From Methyloversatilis discipulorum (lineage in GTDB: Bacteria; Pseudomonadota; Gammaproteobacteria; Burkholderiales; Rhodocyclaceae), in assembly GCF_000385375.1 (NCBI RefSeq), contig NZ_ARVV01000001.1, positions 1,922,001-1,986,000 of the forward strand: a stretch of 64,000 bases of DNA, read 5' to 3'. This document shows positions 52,122 to 59,842 of the stretch, in pieces; position 1 is the first letter of the stretch, and each line of letters opens with the position of its first letter. The position numbers and the translations under genes are program-made. The notes beneath the pieces are model-generated. The model was not told the origin of the DNA, searched no databases, and saw nothing but the letters and a program-made list of their open reading frames with translations.

Positions 52122-52739
52122 ATGCACAACACCCGCTTCATCACCTTCGAAGGCATGGACGGTGCAGGCAAGAGCACGCAGATCGCCCGCACCGCCGACT
52201 GGCTGCGCGCACGCGGTCATGCGGTGCTGCTGACCCGCGAACCGGGCGGTACTCCGCTGGGCGAGTCGCTGCGCGCGCTGCTGCTGCACCAGGCCATGCA
52301 CCCGGATACCGAAGCCCTGCTGATGTTTGCCGCCCGCCGCGAACACCTTGCGCAGGTGATCGAACCCGCGCTGGCGCGCGGGGAATGGGTGCTGTGCGAC
52401 CGCTTCACCGACGCCAGCTTCGCCTACCAGGGCGGCGGTCGCGGGCTGGACACGGCGCGGCTCGAAGCGCTCGAAACCTGGGTACAGCGCGGTCTGCAGC
52501 CCGGACTCACGCTGCTTTTCGATCTGCCCTGCGAGGTGGCGGCGCAAAGACTGGCGGCCAGCGGTGGCGACCCGGACCGCTTCGAGCGCGAACAGTCGGA
52601 TTTCTTCAACCGGGTGCGTGCCGCCTACCTCGCGCGCGCCAAGGCCGACCCGCGACGCGTGCAGGTGCTCGACGCCGCGCGGACCCCGGAAGAAGTTTCC
52701 ATTCAACTTGAAGAAATTCTTTCAAGGTACTGTTCCTGA
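52122..52739 (+). CDS. tmk: Thymidylate kinase
   Basis: Phosphorylates dTMP to dTDP. Seen in 205 aa: P-loop [11 protein letters not shown], dTMP-binding [32 protein letters not shown] and a LID segment. One base separates neither gene: the stop is followed at once by the holB ATG. Confidence 0.96.
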   Translation: MHNTRFITFEGMDGAGKSTQIARTADWLRARGHAVLLTREPGGTPLGESLRALLLHQAMHPDTEALLMFAARREHLAQVIEPALARGEWVLCDRFTDASFAYQGGGRGLDTARLEALETWVQRGLQPGLTLLFDLPCEVAAQRLAASGGDPDRFEREQSDFFNRVRAAYLARAKADPRRVQVLDAARTPEEVSIQLEEILSRYCS

Positions 52740-53795
52740 ATGATTTACGACTGGTGCAAACCGCAGTGGTCGCAGTTGATGGCGCTGGCCGAACGGATGC
52801 CGCACGCGCTGCTGCTGGCCGGGCCGGCCGGCCTGGGCAAGCGCGAATTCGCCGAGGCGCTGGCGGCGCGCATGCTGTGCGAGCGGGCGCGCGGCGAACA
52901 GGCAGCCTGCGGCGAATGCGCGTCCTGCCGGTTGATCGCCACCGACAACCACCCGGACTGGCTGGTCGTGCGGCCGGAGGCGCTCGACGACGAGGCCGAA
53001 GAGGGTGACGACGCGGCGTCCGACGACGGCGACGGCAAGGCGAAATCGAAACTGATCCGCATTGCCCAGGTGCGGGCGGTGACCGATCGTCTGGGCGTTG
53101 GCTCGCACCAGGGCGGCTATCGCGTAGTGCTGCTGTATCCGGCCGAAGCGATGAACGTCGACGCCGCGAACGCTCTTCTCAAATCACTTGAAGAGCCGCC
53201 ACCCAAGACTTTGTTTTTACTTATAACTGACCATCCTCGAAAACTGCTGCCGACGATACGCAGCCGCACCCGCGTGCTGTCCTTCCAGCAGCCGCCCATC
53301 GAACAGTCGCTGGCCTGGCTTGCAGCCCAGGGCGTGCGCGATGCCGGGGATGCGCTGGCGCTGTGCGCAGGCTCGCCACTGCATGCGCGCGACCTCGCCA
53401 GTTCGAAGGATGCTCAAATCCAGGCCCAGTTTGTCGATGATGTATCGAAGCACGCGCTGAGCGCGCCGCTGGAAGTCGCCGCGCGCTGGGACGGCTGGCT
53501 CAAGGGGCGCAAGAAGGGCGAACCGGGCCTGACCGATCTGCCGACGCTGGTCACCTGGCTGCAGCGCTGGCTGGCCGACCTCGTGCTGCTGGCGCAGGCC
53601 GGCGAGCCGCGGGTATTCGTCGGCCGACGCGCCCAGCTCGGGCAGCTGGCGGAACGCAGCGACGTGGGCACTGTCCTGCGTGGGTACAATGAATTGCTGA
53701 AGGTGCGGGCACTGGCGCATCACCCGCTGAATGCGCGCCTGTTCCTCGAAGACATGCTCATCCGTTACGCCCGTCTGTTCCGGTCGCAACGTTGA
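52740..53795 (+). CDS. holB: DNA polymerase III subunit delta'
   Basis: Clamp-loader subunit of the replicative polymerase. Seen in 351 aa: a P-loop-like GPAGLGKREF, a zinc-binding CGECASCRL, an acidic insert (DDEAEEGDDAASDDGDGK) after the zinc module, LKSLEEPPPKTLFLLIT, and the sensor SRTRVLSF. The position directly after tmk is the usual one. Confidence 0.95.
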   Translation: MIYDWCKPQWSQLMALAERMPHALLLAGPAGLGKREFAEALAARMLCERARGEQAACGECASCRLIATDNHPDWLVVRPEALDDEAEEGDDAASDDGDGKAKSKLIRIAQVRAVTDRLGVGSHQGGYRVVLLYPAEAMNVDAANALLKSLEEPPPKTLFLLITDHPRKLLPTIRSRTRVLSFQQPPIEQSLAWLAAQGVRDAGDALALCAGSPLHARDLASSKDAQIQAQFVDDVSKHALSAPLEVAARWDGWLKGRKKGEPGLTDLPTLVTWLQRWLADLVLLAQAGEPRVFVGRRAQLGQLAERSDVGTVLRGYNELLKVRALAHHPLNARLFLEDMLIRYARLFRSQR

Positions 53796-53817
53796 GCGCA
53801 CGAAAAGGGAGGCTGTC

Positions 53818-54183
53818 ATGAGCGATCCGCATATCCAGTCGGGTAACCGGCGCAGCGTGCTGTCGCTGGCGGTGACGTCGAAATCGGTGCTCTATGCGGC
53901 CTACATGCCTTTCCTGAAGGGCGGCGGCATCTTCCTGCCGACCAACCGCGCCTACCGTCTGGGCGACGAAGTGTTCCTGCTGCTGCAGCTGATGGAAGAT
54001 CCGGCCAAGCTGCCCATCCAGGGCACGGTCGCCTGGGTGACGCCGGCCGACGCGCAGGGCGGCAAGCAGCAGGGCATAGGCCTGCGCTTCGGCGAGGACG
54101 AAAGCAGCAAGTCGGCGCGGGCCAAGATCGAACAGGTGGTCGGCGGCTACCTCGGTTCGTCGCGACAGACCCACACGCTCTGA
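53818..54183 (+). CDS. pilZ: Type IV pilus PilZ-domain protein
   Basis: 121 aa. Founding-type PilZ needed for type IV pilus assembly. Seen: SVLSLAVTSKSVLYAAYMPFLKGGGIFLPT, GDEVFLLLQL and GTVAWVTP. The RxxxR c-di-GMP motif is not seen, as in true PilZ proteins. Ribosome site AAAAGGGAGG. No other pilus genes are in the window; this holB-pilZ-tatD position is conserved. Confidence 0.92.
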   Translation: MSDPHIQSGNRRSVLSLAVTSKSVLYAAYMPFLKGGGIFLPTNRAYRLGDEVFLLLQLMEDPAKLPIQGTVAWVTPADAQGGKQQGIGLRFGEDESSKSARAKIEQVVGGYLGSSRQTHTL

Positions 54184-54209
54184 TTCAGTATTGATCCACA
54201 ACGTTTTTT

Positions 54210-55007
54210 ATGTTCATCGACTCACACTGCCACATCGATTTCCCCGACCTCGCCGCGCGCGAGGACGAAGTGCTCGCCAATATGCTGGCGCAGCAGGTCA
54301 GCCACGCACTGTGCGTGTCGGTCAATATCGAACAGTGGCCGCGCGTCACCGGCATGGCCGAGCGACACGCCAACGTGTTCGCCTCGCTCGGCGTGCACCC
54401 CGATTACGAGGACGTGACCGAGCCGGACGTGGCGCAGCTGGTCGACATGTCCGTCCATCCGCGCGTGGTCGCCATCGGTGAAACCGGGCTCGACTACTTC
54501 CGCCTGACCGGCGACCTCGAATGGCAGCGCAAGCGCTTTCGCACGCACATCCGCGCCGCGCGCGAATGCGGCAAGCCGCTCATCATCCACACCCGTTCGT
54601 CGGCCGAGGACACGCTGGCCATCATGCGCGAGGAACGCGCGCACGAGGCAGGCGGCGTCATGCACTGCTTCACCGAAACGCTCGAAGTGGCCGAAGCGGC
54701 GATCGACATGGGCTTCTGCATTTCCTTCTCTGGCATCGTCACCTTCAAGAACGCACAGCAGTTGCGCGACGTAGCCAAGGCCATCCCGCTGGCGTCGATG
54801 CTGATCGAGACCGATTCGCCCTATCTGGCGCCGGTGCCCTACCGCGGCAAGATGAATGAGCCGGCCTATGTGCCGCACGTCGCCGCCGAACTGGCGAAGG
54901 TGCGTGGCATGACGGTGGAGGAGGTCGGTCGCGTCACCACCGACAACTTCTTCCGCCTGTTCCACGACGCCGCGCGTCTGGCCGGCCGCGAGGAGGTGGC
55001 CGCATGA
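54210..55007 (+). CDS. TatD-family metal-dependent hydrolase (YcfH-type)
   Basis: 265 aa. Metal-dependent nuclease fold. Seen: DSHCHIDF (metal His pair), GETGLDYFR, IHTRSSAEDTLAIM, GGVMHCFTE, ETDSPYLAPVPYRGK and a C-terminal VTTDNFFRLF. Its stop overlaps the ankyrin gene start (ATGA). Confidence 0.94.
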   Translation: MFIDSHCHIDFPDLAAREDEVLANMLAQQVSHALCVSVNIEQWPRVTGMAERHANVFASLGVHPDYEDVTEPDVAQLVDMSVHPRVVAIGETGLDYFRLTGDLEWQRKRFRTHIRAARECGKPLIIHTRSSAEDTLAIMREERAHEAGGVMHCFTETLEVAEAAIDMGFCISFSGIVTFKNAQQLRDVAKAIPLASMLIETDSPYLAPVPYRGKMNEPAYVPHVAAELAKVRGMTVEEVGRVTTDNFFRLFHDAARLAGREEVAA

Positions 55008-55642
55008 AGGCGCTGCGCATCGCACTGCTTGGTTTCGTTCTCGGTCTGGCCGGCGCCAGTGGCGTGTCGGCAGCCGCGTACGACGACCTGATCAATGCCG
55101 CCAACCTTGGCGACACCGGCAAGGTGGCCAGTTTCATCGACCGTGGCCTGGACGTGAATTCGGTCGATCCGCGTGGCGAGACGCTGCTCATCATCGCTGC
55201 GCGCAACGGCTACACCGACCTCGTCAAGGCGCTGCTGGCACGCCGCGCCAAGGTCGAGGCGGTCAACGCGGTCGGCGAAACCGCGCTGGCGGTGGCCGCT
55301 TTCAACGGCCACGTTGCCGTGGTCGACCAGCTGCTCGAGGCTGGCGCCAATCCGGTCAATACCCAGGGCTGGTCGGCGCTGCACTACGCGGCGATGCAGG
55401 GACACACGGCGGTGCTGAAGGCGCTGATCGCGCGCGGTGCGCCGGTCGACGCGCCGGCGCCCAACGGCGCCACCGCGCTGATGCTGGCGGCCAAGGCCAA
55501 TATCGAATCGGTGAAGGTGCTGCTGGCCGCACGCGCCGACGCGCGCATCCGCGGCCGCGACGGCGAGACCGCACTCGACTGGGCGATGAAGGCCGGCAAC
55601 ACCGACGCGGCCGCGCTGATACGCGCGGCGATGGGGCAGTGA
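55004..55642 (+). CDS. Exported ankyrin-repeat protein
   Basis: 212 aa. A signal peptide (1-24, ending GVSAAAY) is followed by five ankyrin repeats, e.g. RGETLLIIAARNGYTDLVKA, GETALAVAAFNGHVAVVDQL, GWSALHYAAMQGHTAVLKAL and GATALMLAAKANIESVKVLL. Probably a periplasmic protein-binding factor; partner unknown. It overlaps tatD by 4 bases and queF by one. Confidence 0.92.
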   Translation: MKALRIALLGFVLGLAGASGVSAAAYDDLINAANLGDTGKVASFIDRGLDVNSVDPRGETLLIIAARNGYTDLVKALLARRAKVEAVNAVGETALAVAAFNGHVAVVDQLLEAGANPVNTQGWSALHYAAMQGHTAVLKALIARGAPVDAPAPNGATALMLAAKANIESVKVLLAARADARIRGRDGETALDWAMKAGNTDAAALIRAAMGQ

Positions 55643-56466
55643 TGACGCACCCTGCGAGCGGATCCGGCCTCGGCCACGCGACGGACTATCCGGACAGTTA
55701 CGACGCCGGCCTGCTGTTCCCGATGCCGCGCGAGGCGTCGCGCGCGGCGCTGGGCATCGCTTCGCAGACGCTGCCCTTCGGCGGCGTCGATCGCTGGCAC
55801 GCCTGGGAGATTTCCTGGCTCAACCCGCAGGGCAAGCCTGAAGTCGCGATCGGCCGCTTCGACATTCCGGCCGACAGCAGCCACATCGTCGAGTCGAAGT
55901 CGCTCAAGCTCTACCTGAACGGCTACAACAACGAACGCATGAGTTCGCTGGAAGCGGTGCGCGCGCTGATCGAGACCGATCTGTCGGCCGCCTGCCAGTC
56001 CGGCGTGACGGTGCAGATGTATGCGCCGGACGGCGTGCCGCCGGTGCAGACGCAGATGGTGGGCGAGTCGATCGACGGCCTGGACATCGTCTGCGACCGC
56101 TACCAGCCGGACGCAGCGCTGCTGTCCGCCAGTGGCGACACGGTCGAGGAAACGCTGCGCTCCGACCTGCTGAAGTCCAACTGCCCGGTCACGCTGCAGC
56201 CGGACTGGGCGTCGCTGCAACTGCGCTACCGCGGACCGAAGATCGACCGCGCCGGGCTGTTGCGCTACATCGTGTCCTTCCGCAATCACGCCGATTTCCA
56301 CGAGCACTGCGTCGAACGCATCTACATGGACGTGATGGCGCGCTGCCAGCCCGAACTGCTGACCGTGTGCGCCTGTTACACCCGTCGCGGCGGGCTCGAC
56401 ATCAACCCCTGGCGCAGCAATTTCGAGTCGCCGCCCGACAGTTTCGTCAAGCTGATCAGGCAGTAA
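55642..56466 (+). CDS. queF: NADPH-dependent preQ0 reductase
   Basis: Reduces 7-cyano-7-deazaguanine to preQ1 for queuosine in tRNA. Seen in 274 aa: bimodular (E. coli-type) length, ESKSLKLYLNGYNNER, catalytic Cys181 (KSNCPVTLQPDWAS) with Asp188, and an Arg/Glu-rich C-module (HEHCVERIYMDVM). ATG 55642 overlaps the ankyrin stop. The 3' end overlaps the convergent UDG-like gene by 11 bases. Confidence 0.95.
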   Translation: MTHPASGSGLGHATDYPDSYDAGLLFPMPREASRAALGIASQTLPFGGVDRWHAWEISWLNPQGKPEVAIGRFDIPADSSHIVESKSLKLYLNGYNNERMSSLEAVRALIETDLSAACQSGVTVQMYAPDGVPPVQTQMVGESIDGLDIVCDRYQPDAALLSASGDTVEETLRSDLLKSNCPVTLQPDWASLQLRYRGPKIDRAGLLRYIVSFRNHADFHEHCVERIYMDVMARCQPELLTVCACYTRRGGLDINPWRSNFESPPDSFVKLIRQ

Positions 56467-57160
56467 GCCGGGCGCGCAGGTCGGCCACCGCGGCGCGGAA
56501 CTCCGGCGCGCCGCCGTAGCTCGGATGCCGCGCCGGCAGCGCGTCGATGCCCATGTCGGCCAGGCTGTGCTGGCAGATGCGGCCGATGGCCAGCCGCGGC
56601 ACGCCGGGGAAGAGGGCGAGGAACTGTTCCAGCAGCGGGCGCAGCGCGCGCCGCTCGCTCACGCTGGGCGCACGATTGGTCAGCGGCCGGCCGGTCTCGT
56701 GCGGGTGGTAGGCGACCGCGTTCCACAGCACGAAGTCGGTCGGTGCCCAGCCATTGCCGGCCATCGCGGCCCAGACGATGCTGGCGGTCCGCTCCAGCAT
56801 GCCTTCGGTGTTCTTCAGCTGCGGCAGCACGCGGCTGGTGCGCTGGAAGCCGCCGTCGAAATAGTCGCTGCCGCGGCCGGCGGCGTGGGCCGCCAGCACG
56901 TCACGCTCGCTGGTCATCGCCATGCCGGAGAACTTGGCGCCGCTGTAGCTCGGCGCTTCGGCGATCAGCAGTACGCGGGCACGCCCGAGCCGGGCGGCCA
57001 GATAGCGCTGCAGGTGGTCGGCACGGATGCGCGGCGCGTCCGCATCGATGTCGTGCAACGGGTCGTGATCGCCCCACGGGTTGAACATCTTGGCGGGGTC
57101 GGGAATCCGTGCACCGGCCGCGACGGCGGAAACAAAACTGTCGAGATCGTTTTTCGACAT
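56456..57160 (-). CDS. Uracil-DNA glycosylase-superfamily protein
   Basis: 234 aa. Seen: an N-terminal segment MFNPWGDHDPLHDIDADAPR, VLLIAEAPSYSGAKFSGMAMTSE (the GEAPG-like motif 1 region), FVLWNAVAYHPHETGRPLTNR and the C-terminal RHPSYGG. The layout follows the UDG fold, but motif 1 lacks the usual Asp, so real glycosylase activity is unproven. ATG 57160 is chosen; the frame runs further upstream without support. Convergent with queF. Confidence 0.75.
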   Translation of the reverse strand: MSKNDLDSFVSAVAAGARIPDPAKMFNPWGDHDPLHDIDADAPRIRADHLQRYLAARLGRARVLLIAEAPSYSGAKFSGMAMTSERDVLAAHAAGRGSDYFDGGFQRTSRVLPQLKNTEGMLERTASIVWAAMAGNGWAPTDFVLWNAVAYHPHETGRPLTNRAPSVSERRALRPLLEQFLALFPGVPRLAIGRICQHSLADMGIDALPARHPSYGGAPEFRAAVADLRARLTA

Positions 57161-57267
57161 CGGGTGTCCATACGGGCTGAAACGCAAGGCGCGCATTGTG
57201 CCCGACCTGGCTGTCGTATCGGGAGCGATCGACAGACGCCGGACAAGACAAGAAAGAGAATGAAGCG

Positions 57268-59748
57268 ATGACCTCCGATCTGATTCTGGCTGCGCGCATG
57301 GCGCTGCGCGACTTCCGTGCCGGCGAGCTGCGCGTGCTCGGCCTGGCGCTGCTGCTGGCGGTGGCCGCACTCACCTCGGTGTCCTTCTTCACCGACCGCG
57401 TGTCGCGTTCGGTGGTCAGCGAGGCGAACCAGCTGCTCGGCGGCGATCTGCGCGTGGCCGGCGACAACCCGCTGCCCGACGCCTACATCGATGAAGCGCA
57501 GTCGCGCGGTCTGCGTGCGATCCGTAGCTGGAGCTTCACCAGCATGGCGTCGGCCGCCGACGGCGCCCAGCTGGTCGGCGTCAAGGCGGTGGCCGACGGC
57601 TACCCGCTGCGCGGCAAGCTGCGCATCGCGCCCGAACTGAATGCGCCGGACGCCGACACGCGGGCGATACCCGAGCCCGGCACCGTGTGGCTGGACGAGC
57701 GCGCAACCAGCGCGCTGCGCGTGCGCAGCGGCGACACGATCAGCGTCGGCCAGCTCAAGCTGCGCGTGGCCGCGGTGCTCACCTTCGAATCGGATCGCGG
57801 CGCGAGCTTCTTCGCCATCGTGCCGCGGCTGATGCTCAACGCGGCCGACCTGCCGGCCAGCGGGCTGATACAGGAAGGCAGCCGCATCAGCTACCGGTTG
57901 CACGTGGCCGGCGAGGATGCCGCGGTGCGCGCCTACGCCGCCTGGCTGAAGCCGCAGCTGGCGCGCGGCCAGCGCGTCGAGAACGTCGAAGAGGCGCAGC
58001 CCGAGGTGCGCGGCGCGCTCGACCGGGCGCAGAAATTCCTGCGTCTGGCGGCCATGCTGGCCGTCGTGTTCGCCGCGGTGGCGGTCGGCCTTGCGGCGCG
58101 CCGCTACATGCAGCGCCATCTCGACGGCTGCGCCGTGATGCGCTGCCTCGGCGCCACGCAGGCGAGGCTGACGCGGCTGTTCCTGATCGAATTCGTGCTG
58201 GTCGGCCTGCTCGCCTGCGCGCTCGGCTGCGTCGTCGGCTACGTCACGCAGTTCGGCGTCGAGGCGCTGCTGGCCGGTCTGTTCGCGACCACGCTGCCGC
58301 AGCCGGGACTGACGCCGGTGCTGTACGGCTTCGCCGTCGGCATGACCTTGATGCTGGGTTTCGTCTGGCCGCAGCTGCTGCGCCTGCGCAGGGTGTCGAC
58401 GCTGCGCGTGTTGCGGCGCGAATGGGACGATGCCGACGTCGTGTCCTGGGGCGCCTACGGTTTCGGCCTGGCCTGCCTGTCGGCGCTGATCGTGCTGATG
58501 GCCGGCGACCTGACGCTGGGCGCCGTCGTGGTCGGTGGCTTCGCGGCCGCCTGCGGCATTTACGCGGCGGTCGCCTGGGGCGCGCTGGCGCTGGTGGCGC
58601 GGCTGCGCGGCGGCACTGCCGGCGGCTGGCGCTACGGTCTGGCCAGCCTGACCCGCCGGCGCGTCGCCTCGACGGTGCAGATCGCCGCGCTCGGTCTCGG
58701 CCTCACCGCCGTGCTGCTGCTGGTCATCGTGCGCGGCGATCTGCTCGATGCCTGGCGCAATCGGCTGCCGGTCGACGCACCGAACCGCTTCGTGCTGAAC
58801 ATCCAGCCCGACCAGCTCGACGCGGTGCGCGCGCAGTTCGCCGATGCCGGCCTGGCGCCGCCGCAGCTGCTGCCTATGTCGCGCGCTCGCCTGGTGGCGC
58901 TGAACGGCCGTGCGGTGTCGCCGGACGACTATGACGACGCGCGCGCCAAACGGCTGGTCGAGCGCGAATTCAACCTGTCCTGGGACGACCACGTACAGGT
59001 TGGCAACCGCATCGTCGCCGGCAACTGGGACGCCGCGAAGCCCGCCTTCTCGGTCGAGGCCGGACTGGCGCGCACATTGGGCATCGCGCCTGGTGACCGT
59101 TTGCGCTTCGATATCGCCGGCCGCCAGGTCGAGGCGGTGGTCGGCAGCCTGCGCGAGCTGGAGTGGGATTCGATGAACGTCAATTTCTTCGTCGTCGCGA
59201 CCCCCGGCGTGCTGGAGGACTTTCCGGCCAGCTACATCACCTCCTTCCATCTGCCGGCAACGGCAGCCGGCTTCACCAACGAACTGGTGGCGCGCTTTCC
59301 CAATCTGACCGCGGTCGATGTCGATGCCGTGGTGCGCCAGTTCCGCGCGCTGATGGACCAGCTGTCGGCAGCAGTCAGCGTGGTGTTCGGTTTCGCGCTG
59401 CTGGCTGGCGTGGTCGTGCTGCTGGCAGCCATCGAGTCCACGCACGACGAGCGGCGTTTCGAGCTGGCGGTGCTGCGCACCCTCGGCGCACGCGACCGGC
59501 AATTGCGTGCCTCGTTGGCCGCGGAATTTGCGATACTCGGGGCTCTCGCTGGCGTGCTCGCCGCATTCGGCGCTCTCGTGCTGACCATGCTGCTGGCCCG
59601 CCAGGCCTTTCAGCTCCCGTATCTGCCCTCCGCCGGCCTGCCGCTGGCCGGCGTCGCATTCAGCGTGCTGGCCGTGCTTGCCGCCGGCATGCTGGGTCTG
59701 CGCGGAGCGCTGAAGGCACCCGCGCTGACCAGCCTGCGCGCGCTCTGA
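57268..59748 (+). CDS. YbbP-type FtsX-family ABC transporter permease
   Basis: 826 aa. Two FtsX-like units with about ten membrane helices: 24-46, then 265-290, 315-340, 355-385, 430-470 and 480-500 in the middle, and three near 720-820. The large soluble parts are periplasmic. Seen: LAVAALTSVSFFTDRVSRSV at the N-terminus and ARRYMQRHLDGCAVMRCLGA, a MacB-type coupling segment. Its usual partners, ATPase YbbA and esterase TesA, are not next to it. ATG 57268 with AAAGAGAA upstream. Confidence 0.88.
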   Translation: MTSDLILAARMALRDFRAGELRVLGLALLLAVAALTSVSFFTDRVSRSVVSEANQLLGGDLRVAGDNPLPDAYIDEAQSRGLRAIRSWSFTSMASAADGAQLVGVKAVADGYPLRGKLRIAPELNAPDADTRAIPEPGTVWLDERATSALRVRSGDTISVGQLKLRVAAVLTFESDRGASFFAIVPRLMLNAADLPASGLIQEGSRISYRLHVAGEDAAVRAYAAWLKPQLARGQRVENVEEAQPEVRGALDRAQKFLRLAAMLAVVFAAVAVGLAARRYMQRHLDGCAVMRCLGATQARLTRLFLIEFVLVGLLACALGCVVGYVTQFGVEALLAGLFATTLPQPGLTPVLYGFAVGMTLMLGFVWPQLLRLRRVSTLRVLRREWDDADVVSWGAYGFGLACLSALIVLMAGDLTLGAVVVGGFAAACGIYAAVAWGALALVARLRGGTAGGWRYGLASLTRRRVASTVQIAALGLGLTAVLLLVIVRGDLLDAWRNRLPVDAPNRFVLNIQPDQLDAVRAQFADAGLAPPQLLPMSRARLVALNGRAVSPDDYDDARAKRLVEREFNLSWDDHVQVGNRIVAGNWDAAKPAFSVEAGLARTLGIAPGDRLRFDIAGRQVEAVVGSLRELEWDSMNVNFFVVATPGVLEDFPASYITSFHLPATAAGFTNELVARFPNLTAVDVDAVVRQFRALMDQLSAAVSVVFGFALLAGVVVLLAAIESTHDERRFELAVLRTLGARDRQLRASLAAEFAILGALAGVLAAFGALVLTMLLARQAFQLPYLPSAGLPLAGVAFSVLAVLAAGMLGLRGALKAPALTSLRAL

Positions 59749-59842
59749 TTTTTTCGTACGGCCGATGTGACGCGGCGCTGCCGCCGCGCACTCGTCCTGT
59801 TCGTCTGTCCGTTCCAAACGAGAACAAGAAGATGGTCATCCG

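Noticed and set aside
56965-59817. 950-codon open frame on the minus strand
   Set aside because: Antisense to the YbbP-type permease; low-complexity His/Gln/Arg composition typical of frames opposite GC-rich genes.
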